From Tisiphia sp964030975 (lineage in GTDB: Bacteria; Pseudomonadota; Alphaproteobacteria; Rickettsiales; Rickettsiaceae), in the NCBI RefSeq assembly GCF_964030975.1, contig NZ_CAXIQH010000001.1, positions 1,906,457 through 1,970,456 on the forward strand: a DNA stretch of 64,000 bases. Reading direction: 5' to 3'. The notes under the pieces are model-generated. The model did no database searches. It saw nothing but the letters and a program-made list of their open reading frames with translations, and was not told where the DNA came from. A program made the translations under genes and the position numbers. The stretch's first letter is position 1, and every line of letters starts with the position of its first letter. Positions 55,836 to 64,000 of this stretch are shown one piece after another.

Positions 55836-56360
55836 CTAAGCCGGATAGGTTCTTGATGTTGTTATATTCACATTCAGGTTAAGAATAGCATGCTCTTTAG
55901 TAATTACTGGGAAAAACTGTTTGTTAAAAGGAAATAACTCTACTGTTTTATCGCTGACAAACTCAATTTCAATAATATCACCTGCATTAAAATTAAAAAT
56001 ATTTATAATTTTTCCTATAATGACTAAATTGGTATCTAGTACTAATAAACCTCTTAAGTCTTCAATATAAAATTCGTCTTCATTTAAGGAAGGGAAGTCT
56101 TCCCTATGACAAAAAATCTTACATCCTTTTAATCCTTCGGCTAACGTCCTATTATTCACCTGGTTAAATCTACATATTATATCACCTTTAGAATTTTGAC
56201 TAAGTAGTTTAAGAACAATTTTTTCTCCTAATTCATCAACTAAATTCATTTTAATAATATTAGTATTTGGCATAGTAAAAGATTTGACGTAAACATTACC
56301 CTTTATTCCTTGTGCTGATAACACTACCCCAACAAAAATTAAACCTTCTTTAGACATCAT
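55836..56360 (-). CDS. rimM: Ribosome maturation factor RimM
   Basis: A 174-residue factor for 30S maturation. The N-terminal RimM domain (IFVGVVLSAQGIKGNVYVKS) and a PRC-barrel domain (DEFYIEDLRGLLVLDTNLVI) are both present. The final residues TSRTYPA and stop are encoded by a family B half element (TAGCTAAGCCGGATAGG on the plus strand), which has replaced the native C-terminal end. The start could be at either of two adjacent ATGs. Confidence 0.93.
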   Translation of the reverse strand: MMSKEGLIFVGVVLSAQGIKGNVYVKSFTMPNTNIIKMNLVDELGEKIVLKLLSQNSKGDIICRFNQVNNRTLAEGLKGCKIFCHREDFPSLNEDEFYIEDLRGLLVLDTNLVIIGKIINIFNFNAGDIIEIEFVSDKTVELFPFNKQFFPVITKEHAILNLNVNITTSRTYPA

Positions 56361-56375
56361 CGATTATACAACCAC

Positions 56376-57728
56376 CTAATTCATTAAGAGAAACCATTTT
56401 TTCTTTTTAGGATATCTTCCAGTTGCTTTCTCTAGTTTCTCAAAATGCAATATCCCAAATGTGTATCCTATCATGACTGGAATCATAATAATCAGCAATC
56501 CATAATTACCTAAATATTCCGTTAAATAAATAAGCCCAAAAGATGTGATAATATATATCACTGTACGTGATAGAGCAAACAAAACAGCACTATAAGTGAA
56601 GTGCTTAAAGACAGGGAAATATATGTAGAAAATTGATATAGCTGGAGTGACATCAAGTACAAAAAACATCATGAATGCCTGGAGCAAAAAAATATCAAAT
56701 GGTGTTCTAACATTATCTAATAAGTATGGATAAGCTAAAATAAAAATCCAGAAAATTACTACTCTGATTTTCAAAATTACTATAGGATATATATAATACC
56801 CTAAATATATCAATGGTAAAAGTCCTAACATTTCTATCACTGAAACGAAGAAATTTTGTTGGATAACTTGTTCAGCTGTATAACCAAAATCATTTCTAAG
56901 AATTTCTCCACAATGAATAAATGCTAAATAAAAAAATACTGGCCAAGTACAATGTATTAAAAATAAAGACAAAGCTGTTATTCCATTAACTTTTTTTACA
57001 GTAGAGTTCTTTTGCAAATTATTTTGTTCTTCATTAATGTCTGCAGAAGTTCTTTTCATTTGACACTTTGCATCAACAAATTCTGGTGTTTCCCGTAGAG
57101 TAGTCCTAGCTACAGAACCGATTAATGCAACCAATGCACCTATCCCAAAAGCATATCGCCAATTGAAATTGTAAGAGGTAGTAATAGATACAATTCCCAA
57201 AGCAAATGTTCCCCCTAATGCCGCTAAGAAACCCAATAATGATATAGCTGAATATTGTTGCGGTGGTTTTATAGTTTCAGTCAAATATAGTTCTGCCCCT
57301 ACTATTTCCCCCATAGAACTCATACCTTGCACAATACGGCATACTGATACAATCACAGCAGCAGTGATACCTATTTCAGCATAAGTTGGTAAAATAGCAA
57401 TGGTAATACAAGAAACTGCCATCATAAAAGTGGTGATAACAACGGTTGCTTTACGCCCTATATTATCACCAATCCATCCAAAAACTAATGCCCCTATAGG
57501 TCTTAATAAATATGTTGTACAAAAAGTAAAGGCAAAAAGTAATTGTGCTATATGTGGGTCATATTCCGGAAAAAAAAGTTCATTAAGAACTACCGCCATA
57601 TGTATATAGAGCATCAGATCAAAATATTCTAGGAATGTACCGATTGAGAGTAATCCTATAGCCTCTTTGTGCTTTCTAGTTAAATGAGTTTTAATAAATA
57701 CCTCATCTTCTTGTATCAATTTGCTCAT
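56376..57728 (-). CDS. MFS transporter, ProP-like (MHS family)
   Basis: A 450-residue, 12-segment permease of the major facilitator superfamily. LLSIGTFLEYFDLMLYIHMA, GWIGDNIGRKATVVIT (loop 2-3 motif) and VCRIVQGMSSMGEIVGAEL match the proline/betaine transporter-like family, which is expanded in rickettsiae. The substrate is unknown. It lies upstream of rimM, 15 bp apart, and probably shares a transcript. Confidence 0.88.
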   Translation of the reverse strand: MSKLIQEDEVFIKTHLTRKHKEAIGLLSIGTFLEYFDLMLYIHMAVVLNELFFPEYDPHIAQLLFAFTFCTTYLLRPIGALVFGWIGDNIGRKATVVITTFMMAVSCITIAILPTYAEIGITAAVIVSVCRIVQGMSSMGEIVGAELYLTETIKPPQQYSAISLLGFLAALGGTFALGIVSITTSYNFNWRYAFGIGALVALIGSVARTTLRETPEFVDAKCQMKRTSADINEEQNNLQKNSTVKKVNGITALSLFLIHCTWPVFFYLAFIHCGEILRNDFGYTAEQVIQQNFFVSVIEMLGLLPLIYLGYYIYPIVILKIRVVIFWIFILAYPYLLDNVRTPFDIFLLQAFMMFFVLDVTPAISIFYIYFPVFKHFTYSAVLFALSRTVIYIITSFGLIYLTEYLGNYGLLIIMIPVMIGYTFGILHFEKLEKATGRYPKKKKWFLLMN

Positions 57729-57854
57729 ATTTGTTTCCTACTCCTTACTCAACACCTATTACTAAGCAATTAGTTATGTGTTTTATAAAATTGTCTTAAG
57801 CCTAAACTTTAGGTCGTAAGAAACTAATTTACAAACATCATTTTCTTACGCCCC

Positions 57855-58793
57855 CTAGCTTCGAGCCAACTTTCTCCTGTTTTTTACTTTAGGCTTTGTT
57901 GCCACTTTAGTTGATTTTGTTTTTCTGAGATATGTTTTCGATGGCACCGCTATCAATTTATTAGACATAATATTATCACTACTCGACTGACCAAAATGTG
58001 TATCTAATAGTTTTACCATTGCCATATCTCTAGACCCAGCAGTTCTACCCCCTGTAACAACAGCAACCAAAGATTTCTTGTTTCTAGTTGCTGCAGTAAT
58101 CAAGTTATAGCCAGCTGGAATGGTATAGCCAGTTTTTAACCCTTCAACTCCTTCATAAGTTTCATTCACTTTATTATGCCCTCTTATAGCATTACCTCTG
58201 AAAACAAAGTCATTTTTAGAAAAATAACTATAATATTTGGGAAAATCTCGCTTAATAGCTATAGATAGTTTTGCAAGATCCCGAGCAGTAGTTTTTTGAC
58301 AAGGATGATGCCATCCAGAAGCGTTTTTAAAATAAGTATCTTTCATACCAAGTTGATGGGCACGAATAGTCATCAACTGAGCAAATTTTTCCTCACTACC
58401 TTTAATATTTTCAGCTACGACCATAGCTGCATCGTTTGCCGATTTAACAACTAGAGCTAAAATAGCCTCTCTTACAGTAATAGATTCTTTTGCTTTAAGC
58501 CCTAGTTTGCATGGTAGCATTTTCTCTGCATTTTTTGAAACATATAATTTTTGATTTATTGATAACCTACCAGATTCCAATGCTTCAAATAATAAATACA
58601 AAGTCATTAGTTTTGTCAATGAAGCCGGATATATTTTAGTAGTAGAATTTCTATCATGCAATATTCTACCGGTATTGTAATCTACAACAAGACTTGTTTG
58701 AGTTGGTAAGGATACAGGTTTTTTTGCAGCATAAGCAGGACATGAGCTTATACTGAATGTTATTATACAGGAAAAAAATAGCAATAATCGCAT
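57855..58793 (-). CDS. D-alanyl-D-alanine carboxypeptidase (PBP5/6-like)
   Basis: A 312-residue periplasmic S11 peptidase that trims peptidoglycan pentapeptides. Signal peptide (residues 1-22, ending AYA), catalytic SLTK in YPASLTKLMTLYL, SAND in VKSANDAAMVVAENIKG and KTG in VEGLKTGYTIPAGYNLI are all visible. It is shorter than E. coli PBP5 and lacks its C-terminal beta domain and anchor. The tail is basic (KPKVKNRRKLARS). Confidence 0.93.
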   Translation of the reverse strand: MRLLLFFSCIITFSISSCPAYAAKKPVSLPTQTSLVVDYNTGRILHDRNSTTKIYPASLTKLMTLYLLFEALESGRLSINQKLYVSKNAEKMLPCKLGLKAKESITVREAILALVVKSANDAAMVVAENIKGSEEKFAQLMTIRAHQLGMKDTYFKNASGWHHPCQKTTARDLAKLSIAIKRDFPKYYSYFSKNDFVFRGNAIRGHNKVNETYEGVEGLKTGYTIPAGYNLITAATRNKKSLVAVVTGGRTAGSRDMAMVKLLDTHFGQSSSDNIMSNKLIAVPSKTYLRKTKSTKVATKPKVKNRRKLARS

Positions 58794-58919
58794 TAGTATA
58801 ATTATATGTTTTAGGAATCTTCTTATTAAGATAGAATAATATTACAAGTTATGGCAAGGTTAAAATATAGTTAAGATAAAAAAATTATCCCAAGCTATAA
58901 TCTTTAAGAATTTTTAATA

Positions 58920-59059
58920 TATAGTTATGCCTATAGGATTAGGTGATAAAGAGCATAACTATTGTAAGTTGTCATTCCCGCGTAGGCGGGAATCTAGATA
59001 CCTGCTTTCGCAGGTATGACACAAAGTTTGTATCACCTAATTCAATAGGTTTCACTATA
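58920..59059 (+). mobile_element. 140-bp MITE, family A, copy 7
   Basis: TATAGTTATGCCTATAGG to GGTTTCACTATA, with GTAGGCGGGAATC and CTGCTTTCGCAGGTATGAC in the core. It is the same as copy 1 in the GCCTATAGG variant of its end. Confidence 0.9.
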
Positions 59060-59134
59060 CATATCCTTCTTGATTTTGCTTTGAGCGGCAAAATCATTTA
59101 GGGATATCTTTAGTATATGTCAAACACTATGAGT

Positions 59135-59153
59135 CCACCGCTAAAAGCGGTGG
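59135..59153. other. Compact hairpin CCACCGCT/AGCGGTGG
   Basis: Eight GC-rich base pairs close a 3-base loop, unusual in this AT-rich DNA. It belongs to none of the palindromic families. It could be a subterminal hairpin left from an IS200/IS605-type element, but no transposase is near. Confidence 0.4.
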
Positions 59154-59435
59154 CTTAGCATTTAGGATAGTTATTCGGTCTTATACAATTTGTTTAAAGC
59201 AAACTTTTTAGGAGAGTACTTATTCTGTGTACGACTATTTCACAGTCAAGAACTTATCAAGTCACCCTCTTATAACTACTTATAACACTTTTTTAAGATA
59301 TAAGAACCTAGTTCTTTTTATAGAATTTTATTATCTTTTTTATTTTATGTTAATTACTCATTTTTGTTTTCCTTGCAGAGAAATGAGAGTTATAATGAAG
59401 TGAGATAATAATCAATCCATAAGTAGAATGCAACT

Positions 59436-59846
59436 ATGAAGTTTACTTTATCCACTGATGTCAAATTGGATCTAATATCGAAAGCACAATCTGCCTGTGA
59501 AAAAGCTTATGCTCCTTATTCAAAAATCTGCGTAGGTTCTGCTATTTTAACGAAAGCAGGTAATATGTATGAGGGGTGCAATGTAGAAAATGCTAGTTAT
59601 AGTCTTACAATATGTGCCGAGAGAAATGCCATATTTCAAGCTGTTATGGCAGAAGGAAAAGATATGAGGCTTAAGGTTATAGTAGTAACAACATTATCAA
59701 ATGAAATGACATTTTCTCCCTGTGGAGCATGCCGTCAGGTTATAGCAGAGTTTGGTGATGATGTAACTGTTATCTATAAAATACGTGATGAATGGATCGA
59801 TTCTACTATACAATTGTTATTGCCCAACAACTTTAAGTTGTTGTAA
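59436..59846 (+). CDS. cdd: Cytidine deaminase
   Basis: A 136-residue homotetrameric-type enzyme that converts cytidine to uridine. Zinc site and catalytic Glu are in TICAERNAIFQAV, and SPCGACRQVIAEFG gives the two other zinc cysteines. It is isolated; its end overlaps a hairpin (59826-59844). Confidence 0.95.
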   Translation: MKFTLSTDVKLDLISKAQSACEKAYAPYSKICVGSAILTKAGNMYEGCNVENASYSLTICAERNAIFQAVMAEGKDMRLKVIVVTTLSNEMTFSPCGACRQVIAEFGDDVTVIYKIRDEWIDSTIQLLLPNNFKLL

Positions 59847-59911
59847 CAAAAGGTATAGTATTAAAATACTTTCTTAAAGAATATAACAAAATACCTTTTT
59901 ATTTTTAGGAA
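59826..59911. terminator. Putative bidirectional terminator between cdd and the exported EEP protein
   Basis: CAACAACTT and AAGTTGTTG form a perfect 9-bp hairpin overlapping the cdd stop. A second pair, AAAAGGTAT and ATACCTTTTTATTTTT, follows and ends in a T-rich run on the plus strand. The two genes converge here. Confidence 0.5.
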
Positions 59912-60811
59912 CTATTTTATAGTCGCCGTCTTTGGTATATTAATCTCTAACAATAGTGGCGAGTGATCAGATACTTCGTCTTTTAATACTTTGAAAGTGT
60001 TTACAATAATTTTAGGAGAAGTAAAAATATAATCAGCAAAACTTTCTTTTTTTGTATACATACTTGTACGTGTAGATTTAATATTATATATTCTAATCAG
60101 GTTTCTCATACCATTTTCAAGTATCTTCACACTTGTTGTGTCTAAAGTTAAATTAAAATCACCACATAATATTTTATGTGTATTAATAGTACTAACAAAA
60201 TCTTTAATCCTTTGTGATTGACTTATTCTTTCTTGAGTATCAGTTTTACCCATACCATTCCATAAACCATGTACATTAAAGATAGTATAGTCTTGATCAT
60301 CAATACGAAAGTTAAGCCATTGCATCTTTCTAGAATGAGTAGGACCACGACCTATATAATTTGGATTATCATGGATGTTAATATCTCCTTTTGCTAATAT
60401 ATTAAATTTCTTTTTTATAAACATCCCAATACCATATCCATTGCCTACAATTGGTGTAAAAAAGGCACTATGCTTTGGAAGTAATACACTTATTTCTGAA
60501 AAGATATTAAGGCTAACATCCTTATCATCAGTTGATATTTTATGCAAGGCATTATTATATACTTCTTGAAAACAAAAAATATCAATATCCGTGTGTAATT
60601 TTATAAATTCTAGAAGTGGTTGTCGTATATGACCTCCCCATATGTTAAAACTGATAAGTTTCAAATTTTTTGTCTGCTCACTTTTATTTTGTACTATTAT
60701 ACTTTGTGATTTTGTAGAATACAACCCTGATCCTGTGTTATCCCCAATTGTAAATAAGGGATAACACATAAATAAACTACTAAAAATTAGTACGCTGATT
60801 CCTTTTCTCAT
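59912..60811 (-). CDS. Exported endonuclease/exonuclease/phosphatase-fold protein
   Basis: A 299-residue protein with a signal peptide (about residues 1-23, MRKGISVLIFSSLFMCYPLF) and an EEP fold: KLISFNIWGGHIRQPL (Asn), FCFQEVYNNAL (Glu), FNVHGLWNGMG, ILCGDFNLTLD (Asp-Asn) and DEVSDHSPLLLEI (Asp-His). Family members include DNase I, sphingomyelinase C and inositol phosphatases. The substrate cannot be told from sequence. An exported form is of interest for an intracellular bacterium. Confidence 0.82.
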   Translation of the reverse strand: MRKGISVLIFSSLFMCYPLFTIGDNTGSGLYSTKSQSIIVQNKSEQTKNLKLISFNIWGGHIRQPLLEFIKLHTDIDIFCFQEVYNNALHKISTDDKDVSLNIFSEISVLLPKHSAFFTPIVGNGYGIGMFIKKKFNILAKGDINIHDNPNYIGRGPTHSRKMQWLNFRIDDQDYTIFNVHGLWNGMGKTDTQERISQSQRIKDFVSTINTHKILCGDFNLTLDTTSVKILENGMRNLIRIYNIKSTRTSMYTKKESFADYIFTSPKIIVNTFKVLKDEVSDHSPLLLEINIPKTATIK

Positions 60812-61058
60812 TAATTTAGCTCCTTACATTAGCATCGGGATTAAACATTGGGAAATCCTAATTTATTAGAGATATAAGGAAGATTAATGTCTATTCTTTC
60901 TAAGAAGCATATGCACAAAAACCTTATAACCCTTATATCTAAAGCAATTTTTATAGCTTATCCCGAAATTTGCATTTCCTTTTTTTAACTCATTGTATAA
61001 TTATTTAGCAAACTAACCTCATAATTCTTTGCAAATCTATTGAACAATAATTTTAAAG

Positions 61059-61221
61059 TGTAAATTGTAATAAACTATTGCCCCCCCTTGACCACAAAAA
61101 AAATTAGTTAATTTTGGTTAAAATTCAGATAAAATTCCCTAAAATCATTGGTAATTTTTAATTTATATAATAGTATATTATTTTAATCTTTATTCTGCAT
61201 CTTTTCCTCCTCTAAAACTTT
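61059..61221 (-). mobile_element. IS21-family end, second copy
   Basis: TGTAAATTGTAATAAACTAT to the start of the IstB stop region is almost the same as 31059-31220, differing by one C in a C-run. A MITE interrupts it earlier than in the first copy, at CTCTAAAACTTTTA. Only the last few IstB codons remain. Confidence 0.85.
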
Positions 61222-61361
61222 TATAGTTATGCTCATAGGATTAGGTGATAAAGAACATAACGATTGTAAGTTGTCATTCCCGCGAAGGCGGGAATCTAGA
61301 TACCTGCTTTCGCAGGTATGACACAAAGTTTATATCACCTAATTCAATAGGTTTCACTATA
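61222..61361 (+). mobile_element. 140-bp MITE, family A, copy 8, at a chimeric junction
   Basis: TATAGTTATGCTCATAGG to GGTTTCACTATA. On the left is the IS21 end, on the right an IS256 transposase fragment. Its internal frame (GTG at 61245) continues into the IS256 frame as GFTI-SGRKDILGLW. Confidence 0.9.
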
Positions 61362-61997
61362 TCTGGTAGAAAAGATATATTGGGATTATGGATCAGTGAA
61401 AATGAAGGGGCAAAATTTTGGCTTGGTAATTTTACTGAAATGAAAAATAGAGGATTAAAGGATATACTGATTGCCTGTAGTGATAATCTTACTGGTATGT
61501 CTGAGGCGATAGAAGCAGTTTATCCAAAAACAGAACATCAATTATGTATTGTACATCAGATTAGAAATAGTTTAAAATACGTATCATATAAAGATAGGAA
61601 GCAGGTGGCTAGCGATTTAAAGCCGATATATACTGCAGCAACGGAAGAACAAGCACATTTAGCTTTAGTATATTTTGAAGAAAAATGGAATAAACAATAT
61701 CCACAAATTGCCAAATCATGGTATAATCATTGGGATAATTTAATGATTTTTCTAGGATATCCAGAGGCAATTAGAAAGGTAATTTATACCACTAATTCAG
61801 TTGAATCTGCTAATAGTCAATTGCGTAAAGTAACAAATAATAAGCGTGTTTTCCCTAGTGATAGTGCTGTTTTTAAAAGCTTATATTTGACAATTGACTA
61901 TATGACCAAAAAATGGACTATGCCTATTCCCAACTGGAATGAAGCTATGGCTCATTTGATGATCAAATTTGAAGATAGGCTTAACAAAATTTAATGA
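61362..61997 (+). pseudogene. IS256 (mutator)-family transposase, C-terminal part
   Basis: The frame GRKDILGLWISENEGAKFWL, IACSDNLTGMSEAIEAVYPK, EHQLCIVHQIRNSLKYVSYK, TTNSVESANSQLRKV and KKWTMPIPNWNEAMAHLM covers the second half of a mutator-type DDE transposase. It ends at the natural stop (RLNKI). The N-terminal half and the first Asp are missing, replaced by the MITE. Confidence 0.88.
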
Positions 61998-62014
61998 CCT
62001 ATTTTGGAAATTTT

Positions 62015-62340
62015 GTGAGTAGGTCTAACCAATCACTCAATTAGACCCCTCCTCAGAACCGTACGTGCGGAACTACCGCATACGGCTCCCGAAAAGTAAG
62101 ATAGGTTTTAACCTTATTGTTCTTCTAGCATCTCAAAATCGATAACATGTCCAAGATTATTGAACTTTATTTGTTGATTTTGTGATGCTAACAACTTTAT
62201 ACGTTCAAGTTTTGTTAACCATGTATTTCCGTCTCTGAGTACGGTCATTGTTTCCCCCTTACGTTCTTACCTTTCTGCCAGCCCTTCGCTCCACTCCCAT
62301 TACGGAGTTTCACCACTACTACAACGTATACTTGCAGCAA
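62015..62340 (-). other. Group II intron remnant: domain IV/ORF start, domains V and VI
   Basis: On the minus strand, GAGCCGTATGCGG...CCGCACGTACGGTTC (62056-62088) is a classic 33-nt domain V with the AGC triad. It is followed by a domain VI hairpin (GGTCTAA/TTAGACC) and a 3' end CTACTCAC. Upstream are GCGAAGGGCTGGCAGAAAGG and GAACGTAAGGGGGAAAC, typical of the domain III/IV region just before the intron ORF. The element is 5' truncated and most of its ORF is deleted. Confidence 0.75.
62114..62248 (-). pseudogene. Group II intron reverse transcriptase, N-terminal stub
   Basis: A 44-residue frame, MTVLRDGNTWLTKLERIKLL, ending NNLGHVIDFEMLEEQ. The part FNNLGHVIDFEMLEE matches the N-terminal motif of intron-encoded maturases (NLGHxIDxELL). 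It stops at once and is followed by domain V, so the reverse transcriptase and maturase domains are deleted. Confidence 0.65.
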
Positions 62341-62497
62341 AACTGCATAACTCTATTAAATTTTTTTGGTAGTATGAATTTATTTTATAAATTTGGGTTC
62401 CTACTATGCAAATATCACCGATTAGTAAAAAAACTGGTTGAAAAACTATCAGTTATACTATAACATTTCAATTATTAAACGTAATGAATGAATCAAA

Positions 62498-64000
62498 ATG
62501 AAAAAGCCAAAAGTAGCGACCTTAAGTGCTGAGGAACGAGAAGAACTAATACAACATATTAAGGCAAGTTCATTAACAGGAGATGATCAGCAAGCGGTGA
62601 TAGAACTTGTGAAATTTTGTAACGAACTAATAGACAAGCTAGCATCATCAAACATCAGTATAAATAAGCTTAAGGAGATGATGATTGGTTTTAAGGCAGA
62701 TAACAAAAAAAAGATAGTTCAGATTCATTAAAAGAACCACCGAGTGAATCTGATAATAAGAATGGTGGTAATGAAGAAGAGTACGATGAGTCCAAGAAGA
62801 GAGATCGCAGTAATTGGCAAGGTAAATATGGATTTGATGATTATCAGGATGCGAATACCAGCTATTTATCTCCTGAGAATTTTTGTAGTGGTGATAGCTG
62901 TCCTCACTGTGATAATGGTAAACTCTATAATAGTGAAGCTAGAAAATTGCTACAATTTACAGGTAATGCTCCAATTACAGTCAACAGATATGTAAAGAAA
63001 ACGTTACGCTGTAATGCTTGCGATTATACAGTTATGAACAATAAAAATATCAACAAATGGACAAATAGTAGCAAAAGTGCAATAGTGTTACAAAAGACCT
63101 ACGGTACTCCCTTCTATCGTTTATCTAGGTTGCAAAGTTTAAGCGGGGTTCCTGTATCCCATAGCTCGTTGTGGCAACAATATTTAGATGTTTGGCAAGA
63201 AGGTGGTGGAGCTGAAATTTACAGGGTATTATTGGAAATGGCTGCCGAATGTAGTTCACTGAACCTTGATGATACTAGAACCAGGATTTTAGAAATTACT
63301 GTAGCCAATAAAAAATTACGTACTCAAAATAAGAAAGGACGCAGCTGTTATACCACTACTATATGTGCTAAAACTACAAATAATGAGGTGATAGTTTTAT
63401 ATTTTACCGGTAATAAGCATGGCGGGGAAAATATTGGTAACGTACTAAAGAATCGTAAGAATAGGACTGATTCTATTCATTTAATGACTGATGCAAGTAA
63501 CAATAATAACCCGGTATTATCAGAAGCAGATAAAGAATTACTGGCAATAATAGTGATGATCAATTGTTTGTCACATGGGCAGAGAAAATTTACAGAGAAT
63601 GAACCATATTACCCTGAAGAATGCGGATATTTTCTCAAACAGACTGGTGGGATTTACCATAATGAACATCAATGTAAAGAGATGAGCCTTGAGGAAAAGC
63701 TGAAGTACCATCAGGAACATAGCAGTAAATATATAGAAAACATATATAACAAAATAGACGAATTATTTAACGACAAGAAAGTTGAGCCTAATAGTAGGTT
63801 TGGGCAAGCTATGAAATATTGGTTAAATAATAAAGAAGGTTTGACGCAATTTTTGAAAATTCCAGTTAGCAGTCTTGATAATAATTGGGCTGAGAGGTCA
63901 CTACGTACCATTATTTTACAAAGGAAGAATTCATTATTCTTTAAAACAATCAATAGTGCTGAGATACATAGTGGTCTGTATAGTATAGTAAAGACTTGTA
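62498..64000 (+). CDS. IS66-family transposase (ISBst12-like), with -1 frameshift, running off the window
   Basis: Frame 1 (62498-62731) reads KVATLSAEEREELIQHIKAS and ends KADNKKKIVQIH. The -1 frame continues from an A8 run (62705-62712): KKDSSDSLKEPPSESDN, CPHCDNGKLYNSEARK, then LRCNACDYTV (zinc-finger-like). DDE residues lie in LNLDDTRTRIL, HLMTDASNNNNP and NNWAERSLRTIILQRK, the last being IS66-like. No stop appears before 64000. The A-AAA-AAG context suits programmed -1 frameshifting, but a disabling mutation is possible. Confidence 0.8.

Larger units (their letters stand above)
58794..59435. other. Gene-free region between the D,D-carboxypeptidase and cdd
   Basis: It holds MITE copy 7 (58920-59059), a GC-rich hairpin (59135-59153) and about 280 bp of AT-rich DNA with no recognised feature. 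The sequence AGAGAAATGAGAG near 59379 is upstream of cdd but is not a clear promoter. Confidence 0.5.

Noticed and set aside
62744..62995. Open frame on the plus strand in the IS66 region
   Set aside because: It is an off-frame shadow of the DDE transposase read in the -1 frame.

Overview
The window is AT-rich bacterial chromosome whose gene content and order point to the Rickettsiales, most likely family Rickettsiaceae (Rickettsia or a close relative). The main evidence is the block rpoC-rpoB-rplL-rplJ-rplA-rplK-nusG-secE-tRNA-Trp followed by fusA-rpsG-rpsL, the short alphaproteobacterial ProS, the ProP-like MFS transporter, the grpE/rph divergent pair, and palindromic repeats in nearly every intergenic gap. 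Genus or species cannot be fixed from sequence reading alone.

Layout. 0.2-16.7 kb: transcription and translation genes on the minus strand, with repeats wedged into the operons. 17-29.5 kb: trmJ-like and ruvC, an MscS channel, a class II aldolase with a GNAT protein, pal, a tandem-HTH regulator, a large AsmA-like protein, a CPBP protease and proS. 29.8-34.2 kb: a mobile patch with a MITE-truncated winged-helix-like gene, an IS630 remnant, a group II intron 5' scrap, tRNA-Ser, an IS21 (IstB) remnant, carbonic anhydrase, and ubiX split by a complete IS630 element. 34.3-38.5 kb: a YdcH-like small protein, gmk, grpE, rph, an Xre regulator and a SPOR protein. 38.6-39.3 kb: a decayed IS4-like element that itself carries a second element. 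39.3-43.7 kb: a 1,454-residue three-part pentapeptide-repeat protein. 43.8-58.8 kb: sucB, nrdB, nrdA, ogt, metG, an M32 carboxypeptidase, uvrD, rimM, an MFS transporter and a D,D-carboxypeptidase. 59.4-60.8 kb: cdd and an exported endonuclease/exonuclease/phosphatase-fold protein. 61-64 kb: a pile of broken mobile DNA (IS21 end, MITE, IS256 piece, group II intron remnant, IS66-type transposase running off the edge).

The most unusual layer is the repeats. (A) Eight copies of a ~140-bp MITE share terminal sequence with the IS630 remnant at 30.3-30.7 kb. (B) A second family has TATAGCTAACCCG-like ends. (C) GTCATTGCGAGGAG palindromes and (D) GTCATTCCCGC/CTGCTTTCGCAGG palindromes are often nested, D inside C inside B. 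(E) A 235-bp element occurs twice. Element ends supply the stop codon and sometimes the last residues of at least six genes (gmk, nrdB, ogt, the CPBP protease, rimM, metG). MITE copies also sit at junctions of unrelated sequences, which suggests repeat-mediated rearrangement.

The housekeeping genes look intact. The clearest loss is ubiX, interrupted by an IS630 element whose removal with one TA would restore the reading frame exactly.
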